From contig CAJXRZ010000039.1 of the NCBI GenBank assembly GCA_913060515.1, positions 1-55,440 of the forward strand: 55,440 bases of DNA, read 5' to 3'. The notes beneath the pieces were generated by a model, which was given only the letters and a program-made list of their open reading frames with translations, did no database searches and was not told where the DNA came from. A program made the position numbers and the translations under genes. The stretch comes from an uncultured Pseudomonadota bacterium. Its GTDB lineage: Bacteria > Myxococcota_A > UBA796 > CAJQPC01. This document shows, piece after piece, positions 7,021-15,531 of this stretch (the first letter of the stretch is position 1; each line of letters begins with the position of its first letter).

Positions 7021-9600
7021 GTGGCCGAGACCAAGTCCCTTTTTGTCGCCCGTGATTCCGACGTTGCCGTACTCCGCAAGCACCTGGACGCTGCTGTGTC
7101 CGGCAAGGGCTCCGCGCTAGTTCTGGAGTCCCCACTCGGTGGCGGCAAGCGCGCCCTGGTCGGCGAGCTGGTTCGCTCGGTTCCTGACTTTGAGGGTCTG
7201 ATCTGGCGCGTTCCCCTCATCGAGGAAGAGGAGGGTATGCGTACCCTTCTGCGCCTCTACGCACACCTCTTGGGCAGCATCACACGCAACCCCAAGTTGG
7301 CTGGAAAGATCGAGGCCGTGATCAACGGTCAGCTCACCCAGCACAACAAGCGTGAGCAGCAGTGGCTGCAGGCCTTCATCCAAGGCATCAAGTCCAAGCC
7401 ACAGGTTCAGGGCGACCAAGCCCAGATCACCGTGCCCCGCGACAACCCTGTCCTGGCGCTGGTGCACATCATCCGCGCAGTGACCTCGCAGGTGCCCGTG
7501 CTGATGGAAGTGCAGAACCTGCACGCCAGCCAGTCCGTGGCCATCTCCGGTGTGATCGAGGCCCTCTTGGAGGACCTGGGCGGCCGCAAGCTGATGATGA
7601 TCCTGGCCATCCGTGAGCGCAGCGACGAGAACAAGGCGTGGATGCCCCTCCCCGTCCTGGATCTCCTCTCCCGCCGCGAAGCGGACATCACCGTTCACAC
7701 CCTGGAGCCTTGGGGCGCTGAAGAGGTCAACAAGTACCTGGCCAGCCGCGAGCTGAAGGCTGACGGCGCTGAGCTGGCTCGCATCGCCAGTGGCCGCCCC
7801 GGATTTGTGGCCGACCTGGTGGACCTGCTCGAAGAGCAGGGCAAGCTGGACAGCTTGGCCGACGTGACCTTGGCCAACCTCTGGCCTACCTCCGTCGACG
7901 AGGACGAGCTGGAAGAGGCTCCTCCCGCTGAGGAAGGCAAGCGCCGCCACGCCGGCGCCGCTGACCTGAACGACATCGCCGTGCGCGCAGCGCTCTTGGG
8001 CGCCACCTTCCCCAGCAACTTGCTGGCGGACATCGGCGGCTACGACCGCGACAGCATCGACGACATGCTGGACGCTGCCGGTGAGCTCTTCGAAGAGGTG
8101 GAGTTCAACAAGGGCATGAACACCTGGCTCTACGCCTTCAAGCCCAGCCGCCGCCGCAAGGCACAGAACAAGCGCGCTGCAAACGTGGTCTTCCAAGAGG
8201 GTGTTCTGGCCTGGGCCCGTGAGAACCACGAGAGCTTCCAGAACATCGCCAAGACCACCGGCGCCTACATGGAGCGCTTCTTGGTTCCTCGCGGATACGA
8301 CTTCGTCGTCAAGACCGCCCGCGCCTACGCCATGGCTGGCGCCCCACAGCAAGCCGCTGTGCTCCGCTCCATGGCTGTCTCCCAGGACAACCCCCAGCTC
8401 TGGGGCATGGTCCAGGACATGATGAAGTACCACGACAAGGTGGACTGGCCCGAGCCCATGCAGCGCACCGTCTACATGAACCTGATGGACCGCATGGCCC
8501 AGGGTGGCGATGTCAAGCAGGCCGAGAGCCTCTTCAACGAGATCATGGCTTGGGCCGACTCCCGCGAAGATCGCCGCCTCAAGGCCTGGCTGCTCTTCTC
8601 GGGCTCCCGCCTGGACTTCCGCCGTCAGGACTTCTACCGCGGACGCGACCGCGCCAAGGACAGCCTGACCCTGTACAAGGCCTTGGGCGACAAGCTCAAG
8701 ATCTCCGAGCTGCACAACCACTTGGGCATGATCGAGCTCTCCGACGGCAACCCCACCGCCGCCCTGGAGATGGTCGACACTGCACTGCGTGAAGGCACCG
8801 TCGACACCCCCGACGGAAAGAAGGCTGTGCTGCCCCAGACCGCTGCGAACTCCGAGTTCATCCGCGGCTTGGTGCGCAAGCGCGAACGCAAGTTCGACGA
8901 GGCCAGCGAGCACTTCGCCCGGGCCAACGAGATCGCTGGCAACACCGGACAGGCCGCCCTGGCCCTGGAAGCTGGCCTGAACTACGGCGAGGTCCTCCTG
9001 GCCGGCGGCAAGGCTGAGAAGGCTACCGGCGTTCTCGAGCGCGTGGTCAACATCGCAGGCGCACTGCAGAACGGTCTCCGTCAGCGTGCTGCCATGAGCC
9101 TGCTGGCTCAGGCCCATGGTGCACAGCGCAACTTCGCTGACGCCTTGACCTGGTCCAAGCGCGTTCTGCAGGTCACCGAGCAGGGCAAGATGCAGGCCTA
9201 CGTGGCCGTGGACACCTACAACGTGGGCCTCTTCACCCTGATGACCGGCAACCAGACCGAGGCATTGGCCTTGTTCCGCCGGGCCAAGGGCTTGGCCAAC
9301 TTGCAGGCTGACGCTGGCTTTGCAAAGGAGCTGCTCTTCAACCTGGGCATGGCCGCTGAGCGCGCCGGACAGAAGGCCGAGGCCAAGGCCGCCTTCACCG
9401 AGCTGCTGCCCTACGCCAACCAGGCCAAGGACGCGCGCAAGCTCGTCGTGGGCAGCCTCCAGCTCGCCAAGCTGCAGAAGGCAGACGGCGAGGTCGAGAA
9501 CGCTCGCTCCGTGCTGAACTCTGCCCTGAAGGTCGCCGAGCAGGCGGGCATGAAGGAAGAGCGAAAGGGCATCAAGAAGGCCCTGGAAGACATCAGCTGA
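7021..9600 (+). CDS. Large TPR protein with a degenerate AAA/STAND-type ATPase domain
   Basis: An 859-residue soluble protein. The N-terminal ~300 residues resemble AAA_16/STAND ATPase modules, but the Walker A position reads PLGGGKRAL (Arg where Ser/Thr should bind magnesium) and the Walker B strand reads VLMEVQNLH (no acidic pair). A charged linker (DEDELEEAPPAEEGKRR) follows, then a long alpha-helical region with TPR-like repeats from about 450 to the end, such as NHLGMIELSDGNPTAALEM and NVGLFTLMTGNQTEALALF. This suggests a protein-binding scaffold that may not hydrolyse ATP. The GTG at 7021 was chosen for its GAGGAG site; a TTG at 7006 would add five residues. Codon use is strongly biased to a few GC-rich codons, which may mean high expression. 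Two hairpins follow the gene. Confidence 0.75.
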   Translation: MAETKSLFVARDSDVAVLRKHLDAAVSGKGSALVLESPLGGGKRALVGELVRSVPDFEGLIWRVPLIEEEEGMRTLLRLYAHLLGSITRNPKLAGKIEAVINGQLTQHNKREQQWLQAFIQGIKSKPQVQGDQAQITVPRDNPVLALVHIIRAVTSQVPVLMEVQNLHASQSVAISGVIEALLEDLGGRKLMMILAIRERSDENKAWMPLPVLDLLSRREADITVHTLEPWGAEEVNKYLASRELKADGAELARIASGRPGFVADLVDLLEEQGKLDSLADVTLANLWPTSVDEDELEEAPPAEEGKRRHAGAADLNDIAVRAALLGATFPSNLLADIGGYDRDSIDDMLDAAGELFEEVEFNKGMNTWLYAFKPSRRRKAQNKRAANVVFQEGVLAWARENHESFQNIAKTTGAYMERFLVPRGYDFVVKTARAYAMAGAPQQAAVLRSMAVSQDNPQLWGMVQDMMKYHDKVDWPEPMQRTVYMNLMDRMAQGGDVKQAESLFNEIMAWADSREDRRLKAWLLFSGSRLDFRRQDFYRGRDRAKDSLTLYKALGDKLKISELHNHLGMIELSDGNPTAALEMVDTALREGTVDTPDGKKAVLPQTAANSEFIRGLVRKRERKFDEASEHFARANEIAGNTGQAALALEAGLNYGEVLLAGGKAEKATGVLERVVNIAGALQNGLRQRAAMSLLAQAHGAQRNFADALTWSKRVLQVTEQGKMQAYVAVDTYNVGLFTLMTGNQTEALALFRRAKGLANLQADAGFAKELLFNLGMAAERAGQKAEAKAAFTELLPYANQAKDARKLVVGSLQLAKLQKADGEVENARSVLNSALKVAEQAGMKEERKGIKKALEDIS

Positions 9601-9608
9601 GCTGTGGC

Positions 9609-9634
9609 TCAGTCGGGCCTTCGGGCCCGACTGA
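9609..9634 (+). terminator. Stem-loop with UUCG tetraloop after the TPR gene
   Basis: Perfect 11-base arms TCAGTCGGGCC (9609-9619) and GGCCCGACTGA (9624-9634) close a TTCG tetraloop. The hairpin starts eight bases after the stop. No U-run follows, so it may protect the 3' end or pause transcription instead of terminating alone. Confidence 0.6.
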
Positions 9635-9659
9635 CCCCTCTTGCCGAACCCTGAAACGA

Positions 9660-9690
9660 AAAGAGGCCCGCCAAATGGCGGGCCTCTTTT
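9660..9690. terminator. Bidirectional rho-independent terminator between the TPR gene and hpf
   Basis: AAAGAGGCCCGCC and GGCGGGCCTCTTTT (ending at 9690) form a perfect stem around an AAAT loop. There is a T-run on the plus side and an A-run on the other side, so it can act in both directions between the convergent genes. Confidence 0.85.
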
Positions 9691-9708
9691 GGTTTCGGGG
9701 ACCTGAAC

Positions 9709-10116
9709 TCAGAGGTTCAAGACCGCGTCCAAGGCGCCCATTTCCCGCAGGACCTCTTCCTCGTCCTCGGTGAAGATGTCCTCTGCCTCGTCATTCAGGC
9801 TGGGCAGTGGACCGCGACGGGCCAGGGCCCGGCGGCGCTCTTCCGTGTCTGCGAGCTTGCGCTTGAGCTTGTCGACCGCGAGATCAACGGCGCCATAGGC
9901 GTCTGCATGCAGAGTCGAGACGGTGATGTGCACACCGGGTTGATGGAAGAGCACGCGCATTCCAGTGGAATCACCGTGCTTTACAGCCTCAATCTCAAAT
10001 CGAACCTCCTCTTCCTCCAGCTTGTGCCGTACGACCGGCTTGGCAAGCTTGTCTCGGCAGTACTTCTGCAGCGGGTGCGTGAAGAGCTGGTCTGGAGAGT
10101 GAAAGTTGAATTGCAC
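9709..10116 (-). CDS. hpf: Ribosome hibernation promoting factor (HPF/RaiA family)
   Basis: A 135-residue protein of the sigma-54 modulation/S30Ae family, which binds the 30S subunit and inactivates ribosomes in stationary phase. Family features are the N-terminal sheet (MQFNFHSPD), VHITVSTLHADAYGAVDLAVDKL, and a basic helix KLKRKLADTEERRR. It ends in an acidic tail of about 35 residues and lacks the long-form C-terminal dimerisation domain. The start is the GTG at 10116: AAGGAGG at 10121-10127 lies four bases upstream, and the ATG at 10118 is in another frame. In many proteobacteria hpf follows rpoN; here it stands alone, divergent from tyrS. Confidence 0.88.
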   Translation of the reverse strand: MQFNFHSPDQLFTHPLQKYCRDKLAKPVVRHKLEEEEVRFEIEAVKHGDSTGMRVLFHQPGVHITVSTLHADAYGAVDLAVDKLKRKLADTEERRRALARRGPLPSLNDEAEDIFTEDEEEVLREMGALDAVLNL

Positions 10117-10306
10117 ATGGCCTCCTTGTTGGGGTCTTCCCAGTGTACGGAAAAGCTAGGCACTGTTGTGAACAGAAAAAGGGCTTCCGTCACATTCCTG
10201 TTGAAAAACAGGAAGGAGGCGCTTCCGAAACCCCACCCTTTTTGTGGCCAGCCTTGCCCACCAGCGGCGCGGGGTATAGCTGCAAGGCCCTTCGACGGAG
10301 CCCGAA
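10117..10306. promoter_or_regulatory. Divergent hpf/tyrS upstream region with two inverted repeats
   Basis: This 190-base region separates divergent hpf and tyrS. It contains CTGTT-GTG-AACAG (10163-10175) and a perfect eight-base hairpin TTCCTGTT-GAAA-AACAGGAA (10195-10214) with a GNRA-type loop. The two share a CTGTT/AACAG core and their centres lie about 35 bases apart. They could be operator sites or an RNA hairpin in the tyrS leader. I see no T-box. Confidence 0.4.
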
Positions 10307-11548
10307 ATGAACGCCTTTGAAGTCCTCCAGGCCCGGGGCTTGGTCCAGCAGTACACCGCCAAGGTTCCAGAGATCCTGGCGGGCGAGACGCCGGTGACCT
10401 TCTACATTGGCTTCGACCCCACGGCCGATTCGCTACACGTTGGACACCTCTTGCCGCTGATGGCCATGGCCCACCTCCAACGCGCGGGGCACAAGCCCAT
10501 CGCGGTCCTCGGCGGCGGAACCGCCATGGTCGGTGACCCCAGCTTCAAGGACGAGATGCGCGCGATGCTCACCGAGGAGCAGATCGCTGCGAACCTCGCT
10601 GGCATCCGCAAGCAGATGGACCTGGTCATCACCTTCGGGGAAGAAGGCGCAGACCACGGACCCGCGAGCACCGCCGGGCGCTTGGTGAACAACGCCGAGT
10701 GGCTGTGCACGATGAACTACATGCACTTCCTTCGGGAGGTCGCCCGCCACTTCTCGGTCAACACCATGCTGACCAAGGCCTCGGTCAAGCTGCGCCTGGA
10801 GAAGGGCCTGAGCCTGCTGGAGTTCAACTACCAGGTGCTCCAGGCCTACGACTTTCTGGAGCTCCACGGCCGCTACGGCTGCATGCTGCAGATGGGCGGC
10901 GATGACCAGTGGGGCAACATCGTGGCGGGCATCGATCTGATCCGCCGGGTGAACGGCGGCGAGGCCCACGGCCTGACCTTCCCTCTGCTGACCACGGCTG
11001 AGGGCAAGAAGATGGGCAAGACCGCCAAGGGCGCGGTGTGGCTCTCCGCAGAGCGACTGTCCCCCTACGAGTACTTCCAGTACTGGGTGAACGTGGACGA
11101 CCGGGACGTGGGCAAGCTGCTCCGCATCTTCACCTTCCTGCCCATCGAGCGCATCGAGCAGCTGGAAGCCCTGAGCGGCGCAGACATTCGACAGGCCAAG
11201 CAAGTCTTGGCCTTCGAGGCCACGGCCATCGCCCACGGTGTGGACCAGGCCAAGAACGCCAAGGCGGGCGCAAAGGCCGCTTTCTCTGGCGGCGCAGCCG
11301 TCGCTGAGATGCCCTCGCTCGAGGTGGCTCTACCGGCCCTGGTGGTGGACCTGCTGGTCCAAGCCGAGCTCTGCAAGTCCAAAGGCGAAGCCCGCCGGCA
11401 AATCCAACAGGGCGCCATCAAGCTCGGCAGTGACCGCAGCCAAGTCGTGGGCTCCCACGAGCAGAGCGTCTCGCCTGAGGACCTGGTGGACGGCGCCCTG
11501 GTGCTCTGGCGCGGAAAGAAGAAGTCCGTGCGCATCACGCAGGGCTGA
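10307..11548 (+). CDS. tyrS: Tyrosyl-tRNA synthetase
   Basis: A 413-residue class I aminoacyl-tRNA synthetase that charges tRNA-Tyr with tyrosine. The HIGH motif is HVGH at 44-47, the GDDQWGN block of the tyrosine/tryptophan subclass is present near 200, and the KMSKS loop reads KMGKT at 235-239. The C-terminus (about 340-413) is an S4-like RNA-binding domain (CKSKGEARRQIQQGAIKL). Length and order are as expected for bacterial TyrS. A possible short stem-loop follows the stop. Housekeeping gene with no odd features. Confidence 0.96.
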   Translation: MNAFEVLQARGLVQQYTAKVPEILAGETPVTFYIGFDPTADSLHVGHLLPLMAMAHLQRAGHKPIAVLGGGTAMVGDPSFKDEMRAMLTEEQIAANLAGIRKQMDLVITFGEEGADHGPASTAGRLVNNAEWLCTMNYMHFLREVARHFSVNTMLTKASVKLRLEKGLSLLEFNYQVLQAYDFLELHGRYGCMLQMGGDDQWGNIVAGIDLIRRVNGGEAHGLTFPLLTTAEGKKMGKTAKGAVWLSAERLSPYEYFQYWVNVDDRDVGKLLRIFTFLPIERIEQLEALSGADIRQAKQVLAFEATAIAHGVDQAKNAKAGAKAAFSGGAAVAEMPSLEVALPALVVDLLVQAELCKSKGEARRQIQQGAIKLGSDRSQVVGSHEQSVSPEDLVDGALVLWRGKKKSVRITQG

Positions 11549-11571
11549 TTTCCGCTGAAGATCCGCGATCG

Positions 11572-11597
11572 GACCCGGGCTGCTCTCAGTCCGGGTC
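11572..11597 (+). terminator. Possible stem-loop after tyrS
   Basis: GACCCGG (11572-11578) pairs with CCGGGTC (11591-11597) around a 12-base loop, in the 61-base gap between convergent tyrS and the subtilase-like gene. There is no clear U-run, so termination is only possible. Confidence 0.35.
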
Positions 11598-11609
11598 TGG
11601 CCGCGGTGC

Positions 11610-14600
11610 TCAGTCCTGGTCGCGGCGTCGGCGCATCAAGCCCAAGCCCACCAACACGACAAAGGCGATTCCGCCTCCCCCGCCGTAGCCGGGCTCCTTG
11701 CGACCACACCCGCGGCGGCAACCCAGCTCTGGGCCCTCCTGGGTGGCTATCTCGGTGCCCACGTTGCCGGTGTTGGCCGCATCGTGGTGCAGGCTCTGCC
11801 ATTGCACAGGCTGGTCTGCAGGCCCCTGGGTGCTCCATGCGAAGAGGTAGCCCTCGCGGGTGCCGACGAGCACATCCAAGTAGCCGTCGCCGTCGATGTC
11901 GCCGATGGCGGGGCTCCCCATGATCCAGCCGCCGGTGAACTTGGGCCAACCCTCTGGTTGAACGCCGTCTTCGTCCCAGGCGTAGGCCATGTAGCCAGCG
12001 CTGCCGTAGACGGCCTCCGGCTTGCCGTCACCGCTGAGGTCAGCCATGGCTGCAGCCGTCAGGAACTGGAAGTCCTCGAGCTGACGAGGCCAGCCGTTCA
12101 GGGAGGTCCCGTCTGCACCCGACCAGCCACCCACTGCGAACTGAGAGTCGATGGACTGGGTGAGCACCAAGCTGGCCAGGGCGTTGAGGCCCGCGCCACC
12201 GATGATGAGGTCCGGTGTGCCGTCGCCGTCCATGTCCCCCAGGGCGGGGTTGCCGCTCAGGCCAACAAAGCTGCGCTCGTTGAGGTTGGACTCCGGACCG
12301 TAGGCGTCCACGAAGGTGCCGGGCTCCAGCAGGATCTCGCCATCGCCGGTGCGGATCTTGGGTTGGCCGAGCACGACCATGTCCACGATCTCATCGGCTC
12401 CATCGCCGGTCAGGTCCCCCAGGGCGTTGGAGGAAGGATGTCCTGTCCCGATGAGGGGCAAGAGCGCGGCTGTGTTGGAGATGCCCAGGCCCACAACTTG
12501 GATGGGCCAGCCAGGGAGCGCCTCCATGCTGCCGGCGTCCAGAGCATGGGTCACGCTGTACTTGCCGTCGTCCAGGGTCTCGTTCGTGCCGACGACGATG
12601 TCCAGGTCCCCGTCCCCGTCCACGTCCCCGACGCTGGGACTGGCAACGATTCGGCGTGCGTGGGTCCCACAGTTCTCCGGGTGGCAGAGCACCTTGGGCG
12701 TACCCGCCAAGGCCGAGCCATCGTGGTGCCAGGCGTAGAGCTGGGAGTCCCCGGCGGCGATGAGGATCTCTAGGTCCCCGTCCCCGTCCAGGTCAACCAG
12801 AGTGGGCGCGCCGATGATGGCCTCGTCCAGGGTGATGTAGCGGTCCAAGATGACCGGATCGACCGCGTTTACGCGAACGGGGAAGCCATCCTGCAAGGCA
12901 CCATCGGCTCCCCACACGTAGACCCGGCCTTCCAGAGTACCGGCCACCACTTCCAGGCTGCCGTCTCCGTCCAAGTCGGCCACGCCCACGGCCGCGAGGA
13001 TGCCGTCCCCGCTCTGACCATCCACCGCATTGGTGGCGTAGGACGGTGCGTTCTCATGGCTCACAAAGTCATCGTCGATGTCTGTGAGGACCGGCCAACC
13101 CGCCATGATGTTGCCGTCGCCCTGGATGACGTGCACCTCGCCATTGGCGTTGCCCAGGATGACCTCGAGGACACCATCCCCATCCAAGTCCGCCAGCACG
13201 GGAGACGACTCGCCGCTGGCTCCAAAGTAGATGGGAAAGCCTGGCAGGAGGTCGGGGTCCTCGTGCACAAAGATGGTGCGGCGGGCTTCGGTCACCTGCC
13301 CAAGATCGTTGGTGACCTGGAGCAAGAGGGTCACGGCCGGTTCGTGAACGCGCTTGGCGCGGCGCACGGTGGCCTCGTTGCCGACCGGATCAGGGATGGC
13401 CGCCGTGGGAACATCGCCGATGGGCATCGAGACGGTCTCGGAGGCGGAGGAACCGCTGGAGAGCTCCGTCCAGTCTTCGGGCTCCCAGCCTTGTCCCCAG
13501 GACAGGGTCCAGCTCTCTCCGGAGCTCTGGATGGTGAAGCTCGGATCCTCGTCCCGGTCTGCGTAGTAGACGCTAAACCACTCGGGGCCGTCGATGCTGG
13601 CCTCGGCTGGGATCGCATCGTCCAAAATCAAGCCCACGGCCCGTCCGACGTTGACGCGTCCGTGCCCGTAGAAGGGGTCCCATCCCGGGCTGGAGGGGTA
13701 GGTGTCCGCCTCCTCCAGCTCCTCGTCGGTGAGGTAGATGTCGTCGGCGCTGGCTTGGAGCAGTGCTTTGACCTGGGCAGGGCTCAGACGCTCGCCAAGC
13801 TCGTCCATGGCGACAGACTGAATCAGGCCGACAGCGCCAGCCGTGTTGGCGACAGCGCCCGTCGCGCAGTCCGTGGTCCCGGAGACGAAGTCCAGGCGTG
13901 GACCGAAGTTGTTGCAGCCGAAGAAGTTCATGAAGCTGTAGGTCTTCGCCTCGTTGCCCCCCTCCTCGCGCACGCTGATGACCACGATGGCGTCGTGGAT
14001 CATGGCGGGCTGGTTGTGGTGGTAGGCGTTCTCGTCAGCCGCAGCGACGACCATCACCACACCCTTCTCGGTGGCGTAGGCCATCGCGTCGGTGGTGTGC
14101 TGGGGGTGGGTCAGCGCGCCCATGGCCATGGCGATGGAGGCCACTCCGGAGTCCACCGCAAAGGCGATGCCTTGCCCTGCCCGCGTGCCGTCGGTGACGA
14201 AGCTGTCTCCGGTGCGCACTGGGAGCACCGAGCAGTTGGGGCAGACGCCCACGGTTCCGCTGTTGTTCGCCTCGGCGGCGGCATCACGGGCCACGCCGGT
14301 GCCGTGCGTGCCGTAGCCATCGTCCCAGTCTGAGAAGGGGTTGTTGTCCCCTTGGAAAAAGTCCCAGCCGGCGATGTCGTCGGTGTAGCCGTTGCCGTCA
14401 TCGTCCACGCCGTCAGAGAACGCAGCGATCAGATCGCTTGGATCCAGGACCGAGTCGCCGCGGTCGTTGCCCGCATCGATGGAGACGCGGGGGTCTTGGG
14501 CGTAGTCCTGGATGTTGACCAGGCCGTTGCCGTCCGCGTCGTAGTCCAGGGTATCGCCGGCGGCGTTCTGCGGCTGAGGCAGCTCATCGACGTTGAGGCG

Positions 14601-14894
14601 GACCTTGTTGCGCAGGTCGCTGTGATCCCAGAGGATGCCGCTGTCCAAGACGGCGACGGTCTGATCGAAGCGGCCGGTGTGGGTGAGCCAGGCCACATCA
14701 GCGCCGATGCCCGCGCCCATCTCGACCTCGATCGGCCGAAGGGTCTCCTCAGATCCCTCGGGCACCCAGGAATACAGGCGCCAATCTCCGGGCAGCTCCT
14801 GGATGCAAGCGCTCTGGTTGTCCTGAGCACAGTCTGGCGTGGGGGCCACAGGGACTTCGGCCAAGGCAGCAGACATGAGCAGCATCAGGGACAT
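11610..14894 (-). CDS. Secreted subtilase-like (S8) protein with FG-GAP repeats and a MYXO-CTERM-like tail
   Basis: A 1094-residue exported protein. A short signal peptide (MSLMLLMSAALA, cut before EVPV) precedes a subtilisin-like domain at about 55-430. Asp is at D85 (AVLDSGI) and His at H198 (GTHGTG), but the nucleophile block reads SGTTDCATGAVANTAG, with Thr341 where GTS would carry Ser. About eight FG-GAP-like repeats with DxDGDG calcium-type loops (LADLDGDGVLEVILG, PALGDMDGDGTPDLIIGG and others) fill 560-1055, probably a beta-propeller. The C-terminus has GCRRGCG, a glycine-rich stretch, a hydrophobic helix and RRRR, like MYXO-CTERM sorting tails. It is probably surface-anchored. Whether it is an active protease is doubtful. 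Confidence 0.85.
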   Translation of the reverse strand: MSLMLLMSAALAEVPVAPTPDCAQDNQSACIQELPGDWRLYSWVPEGSEETLRPIEVEMGAGIGADVAWLTHTGRFDQTVAVLDSGILWDHSDLRNKVRLNVDELPQPQNAAGDTLDYDADGNGLVNIQDYAQDPRVSIDAGNDRGDSVLDPSDLIAAFSDGVDDDGNGYTDDIAGWDFFQGDNNPFSDWDDGYGTHGTGVARDAAAEANNSGTVGVCPNCSVLPVRTGDSFVTDGTRAGQGIAFAVDSGVASIAMAMGALTHPQHTTDAMAYATEKGVVMVVAAADENAYHHNQPAMIHDAIVVISVREEGGNEAKTYSFMNFFGCNNFGPRLDFVSGTTDCATGAVANTAGAVGLIQSVAMDELGERLSPAQVKALLQASADDIYLTDEELEEADTYPSSPGWDPFYGHGRVNVGRAVGLILDDAIPAEASIDGPEWFSVYYADRDEDPSFTIQSSGESWTLSWGQGWEPEDWTELSSGSSASETVSMPIGDVPTAAIPDPVGNEATVRRAKRVHEPAVTLLLQVTNDLGQVTEARRTIFVHEDPDLLPGFPIYFGASGESSPVLADLDGDGVLEVILGNANGEVHVIQGDGNIMAGWPVLTDIDDDFVSHENAPSYATNAVDGQSGDGILAAVGVADLDGDGSLEVVAGTLEGRVYVWGADGALQDGFPVRVNAVDPVILDRYITLDEAIIGAPTLVDLDGDGDLEILIAAGDSQLYAWHHDGSALAGTPKVLCHPENCGTHARRIVASPSVGDVDGDGDLDIVVGTNETLDDGKYSVTHALDAGSMEALPGWPIQVVGLGISNTAALLPLIGTGHPSSNALGDLTGDGADEIVDMVVLGQPKIRTGDGEILLEPGTFVDAYGPESNLNERSFVGLSGNPALGDMDGDGTPDLIIGGAGLNALASLVLTQSIDSQFAVGGWSGADGTSLNGWPRQLEDFQFLTAAAMADLSGDGKPEAVYGSAGYMAYAWDEDGVQPEGWPKFTGGWIMGSPAIGDIDGDGYLDVLVGTREGYLFAWSTQGPADQPVQWQSLHHDAANTGNVGTEIATQEGPELGCRRGCGRKEPGYGGGGGIAFVVLVGLGLMRRRRDQD

Positions 14895-14964
14895 AGAGAC
14901 CTCGTTCTGGCGGTGGGGCAGGATAGTCCCAACGCAGCGTCACTGCACGTGCCCAGGAGACCCC

Positions 14965-15459
14965 ATGAAGATGCAGATCCGTCATCGCTTCGACTGCAGC
15001 GCTCAGCGCCTCTGGGACTTGGTCCTGGACGAGGCCTACCAAGACGCCGTCGATTCCAACTCTGGCCTGACCCGAGAGCTGCTCTCGGAGCGCAAGACCG
15101 CCAGAGAGCTCGTCCGGAAAATCCGCTTCACACCTGACAAAACACTGCCCCCCGCCATGGCGCGCGCCGTGGGCAAGGACAAGATGTCCTACGTTCAAGA
15201 CCAGCGTTGGAAGCTCGATGAGCTCAAGATGTTCTGGACGGTGGTCCCAGACGTGATGGGGGACCGGGTGCGGTCAAAGGGGGACTTTCAGCTGCGCGCG
15301 CTGGGCGCCGAGCAGGTGGAGCGCATCGTGACCGGGGAGATCACTGCGAGCATTCCACTAATGGGAGCCCGGGTGGAGAAGATGGTCGTGGCCGACATCG
15401 AGAAGGGCTACGAGCGCACAGCCGAGCTGACCCGTCAGTGGCTGCTCGAGCATCCCTGA
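14965..15459 (+). CDS. DUF2505-like SRPBCC-fold protein
   Basis: A 164-residue protein without signal peptide. It starts MKMQIRHRFDCSAQRLWDLV, as proteins of the START/SRPBCC ligand-binding fold do, and ends with an amphipathic helix (VEKMVVADIEKGYERTAELT) typical of DUF2505. The fold binds hydrophobic ligands; no ligand is known here. AGGAGA at 14955-14960 lies four bases before the ATG at 14965 and ten before a second in-frame ATG at 14971, so the start is uncertain by two residues. It is transcribed divergently from the subtilase-like gene. Confidence 0.65.
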   Translation: MKMQIRHRFDCSAQRLWDLVLDEAYQDAVDSNSGLTRELLSERKTARELVRKIRFTPDKTLPPAMARAVGKDKMSYVQDQRWKLDELKMFWTVVPDVMGDRVRSKGDFQLRALGAEQVERIVTGEITASIPLMGARVEKMVVADIEKGYERTAELTRQWLLEHP

Positions 15460-15531
15460 AAGGCTGACCGCAAGGGTTCGGACAGTTGCGCCAAGACGCA
15501 CAAGGGGCAAGGTTGACCCATCGGAGGCCTC

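Noticed and set aside
7117-9117. A 666-codon minus-strand open frame
   Set aside because: It mirrors the TPR gene, which has a ribosome site, biased codons and repeat structure. The antisense protein is low in complexity (Val, Gly, Leu, His rich).
10163-10214. The CTGTT/AACAG repeats as an E. coli-type LexA box
   Set aside because: The spacing between CTGT and ACAG is five or six bases, not eight, and the genes are not SOS genes. The GAAC-N4-GTTC site before uvrA is the better LexA candidate.
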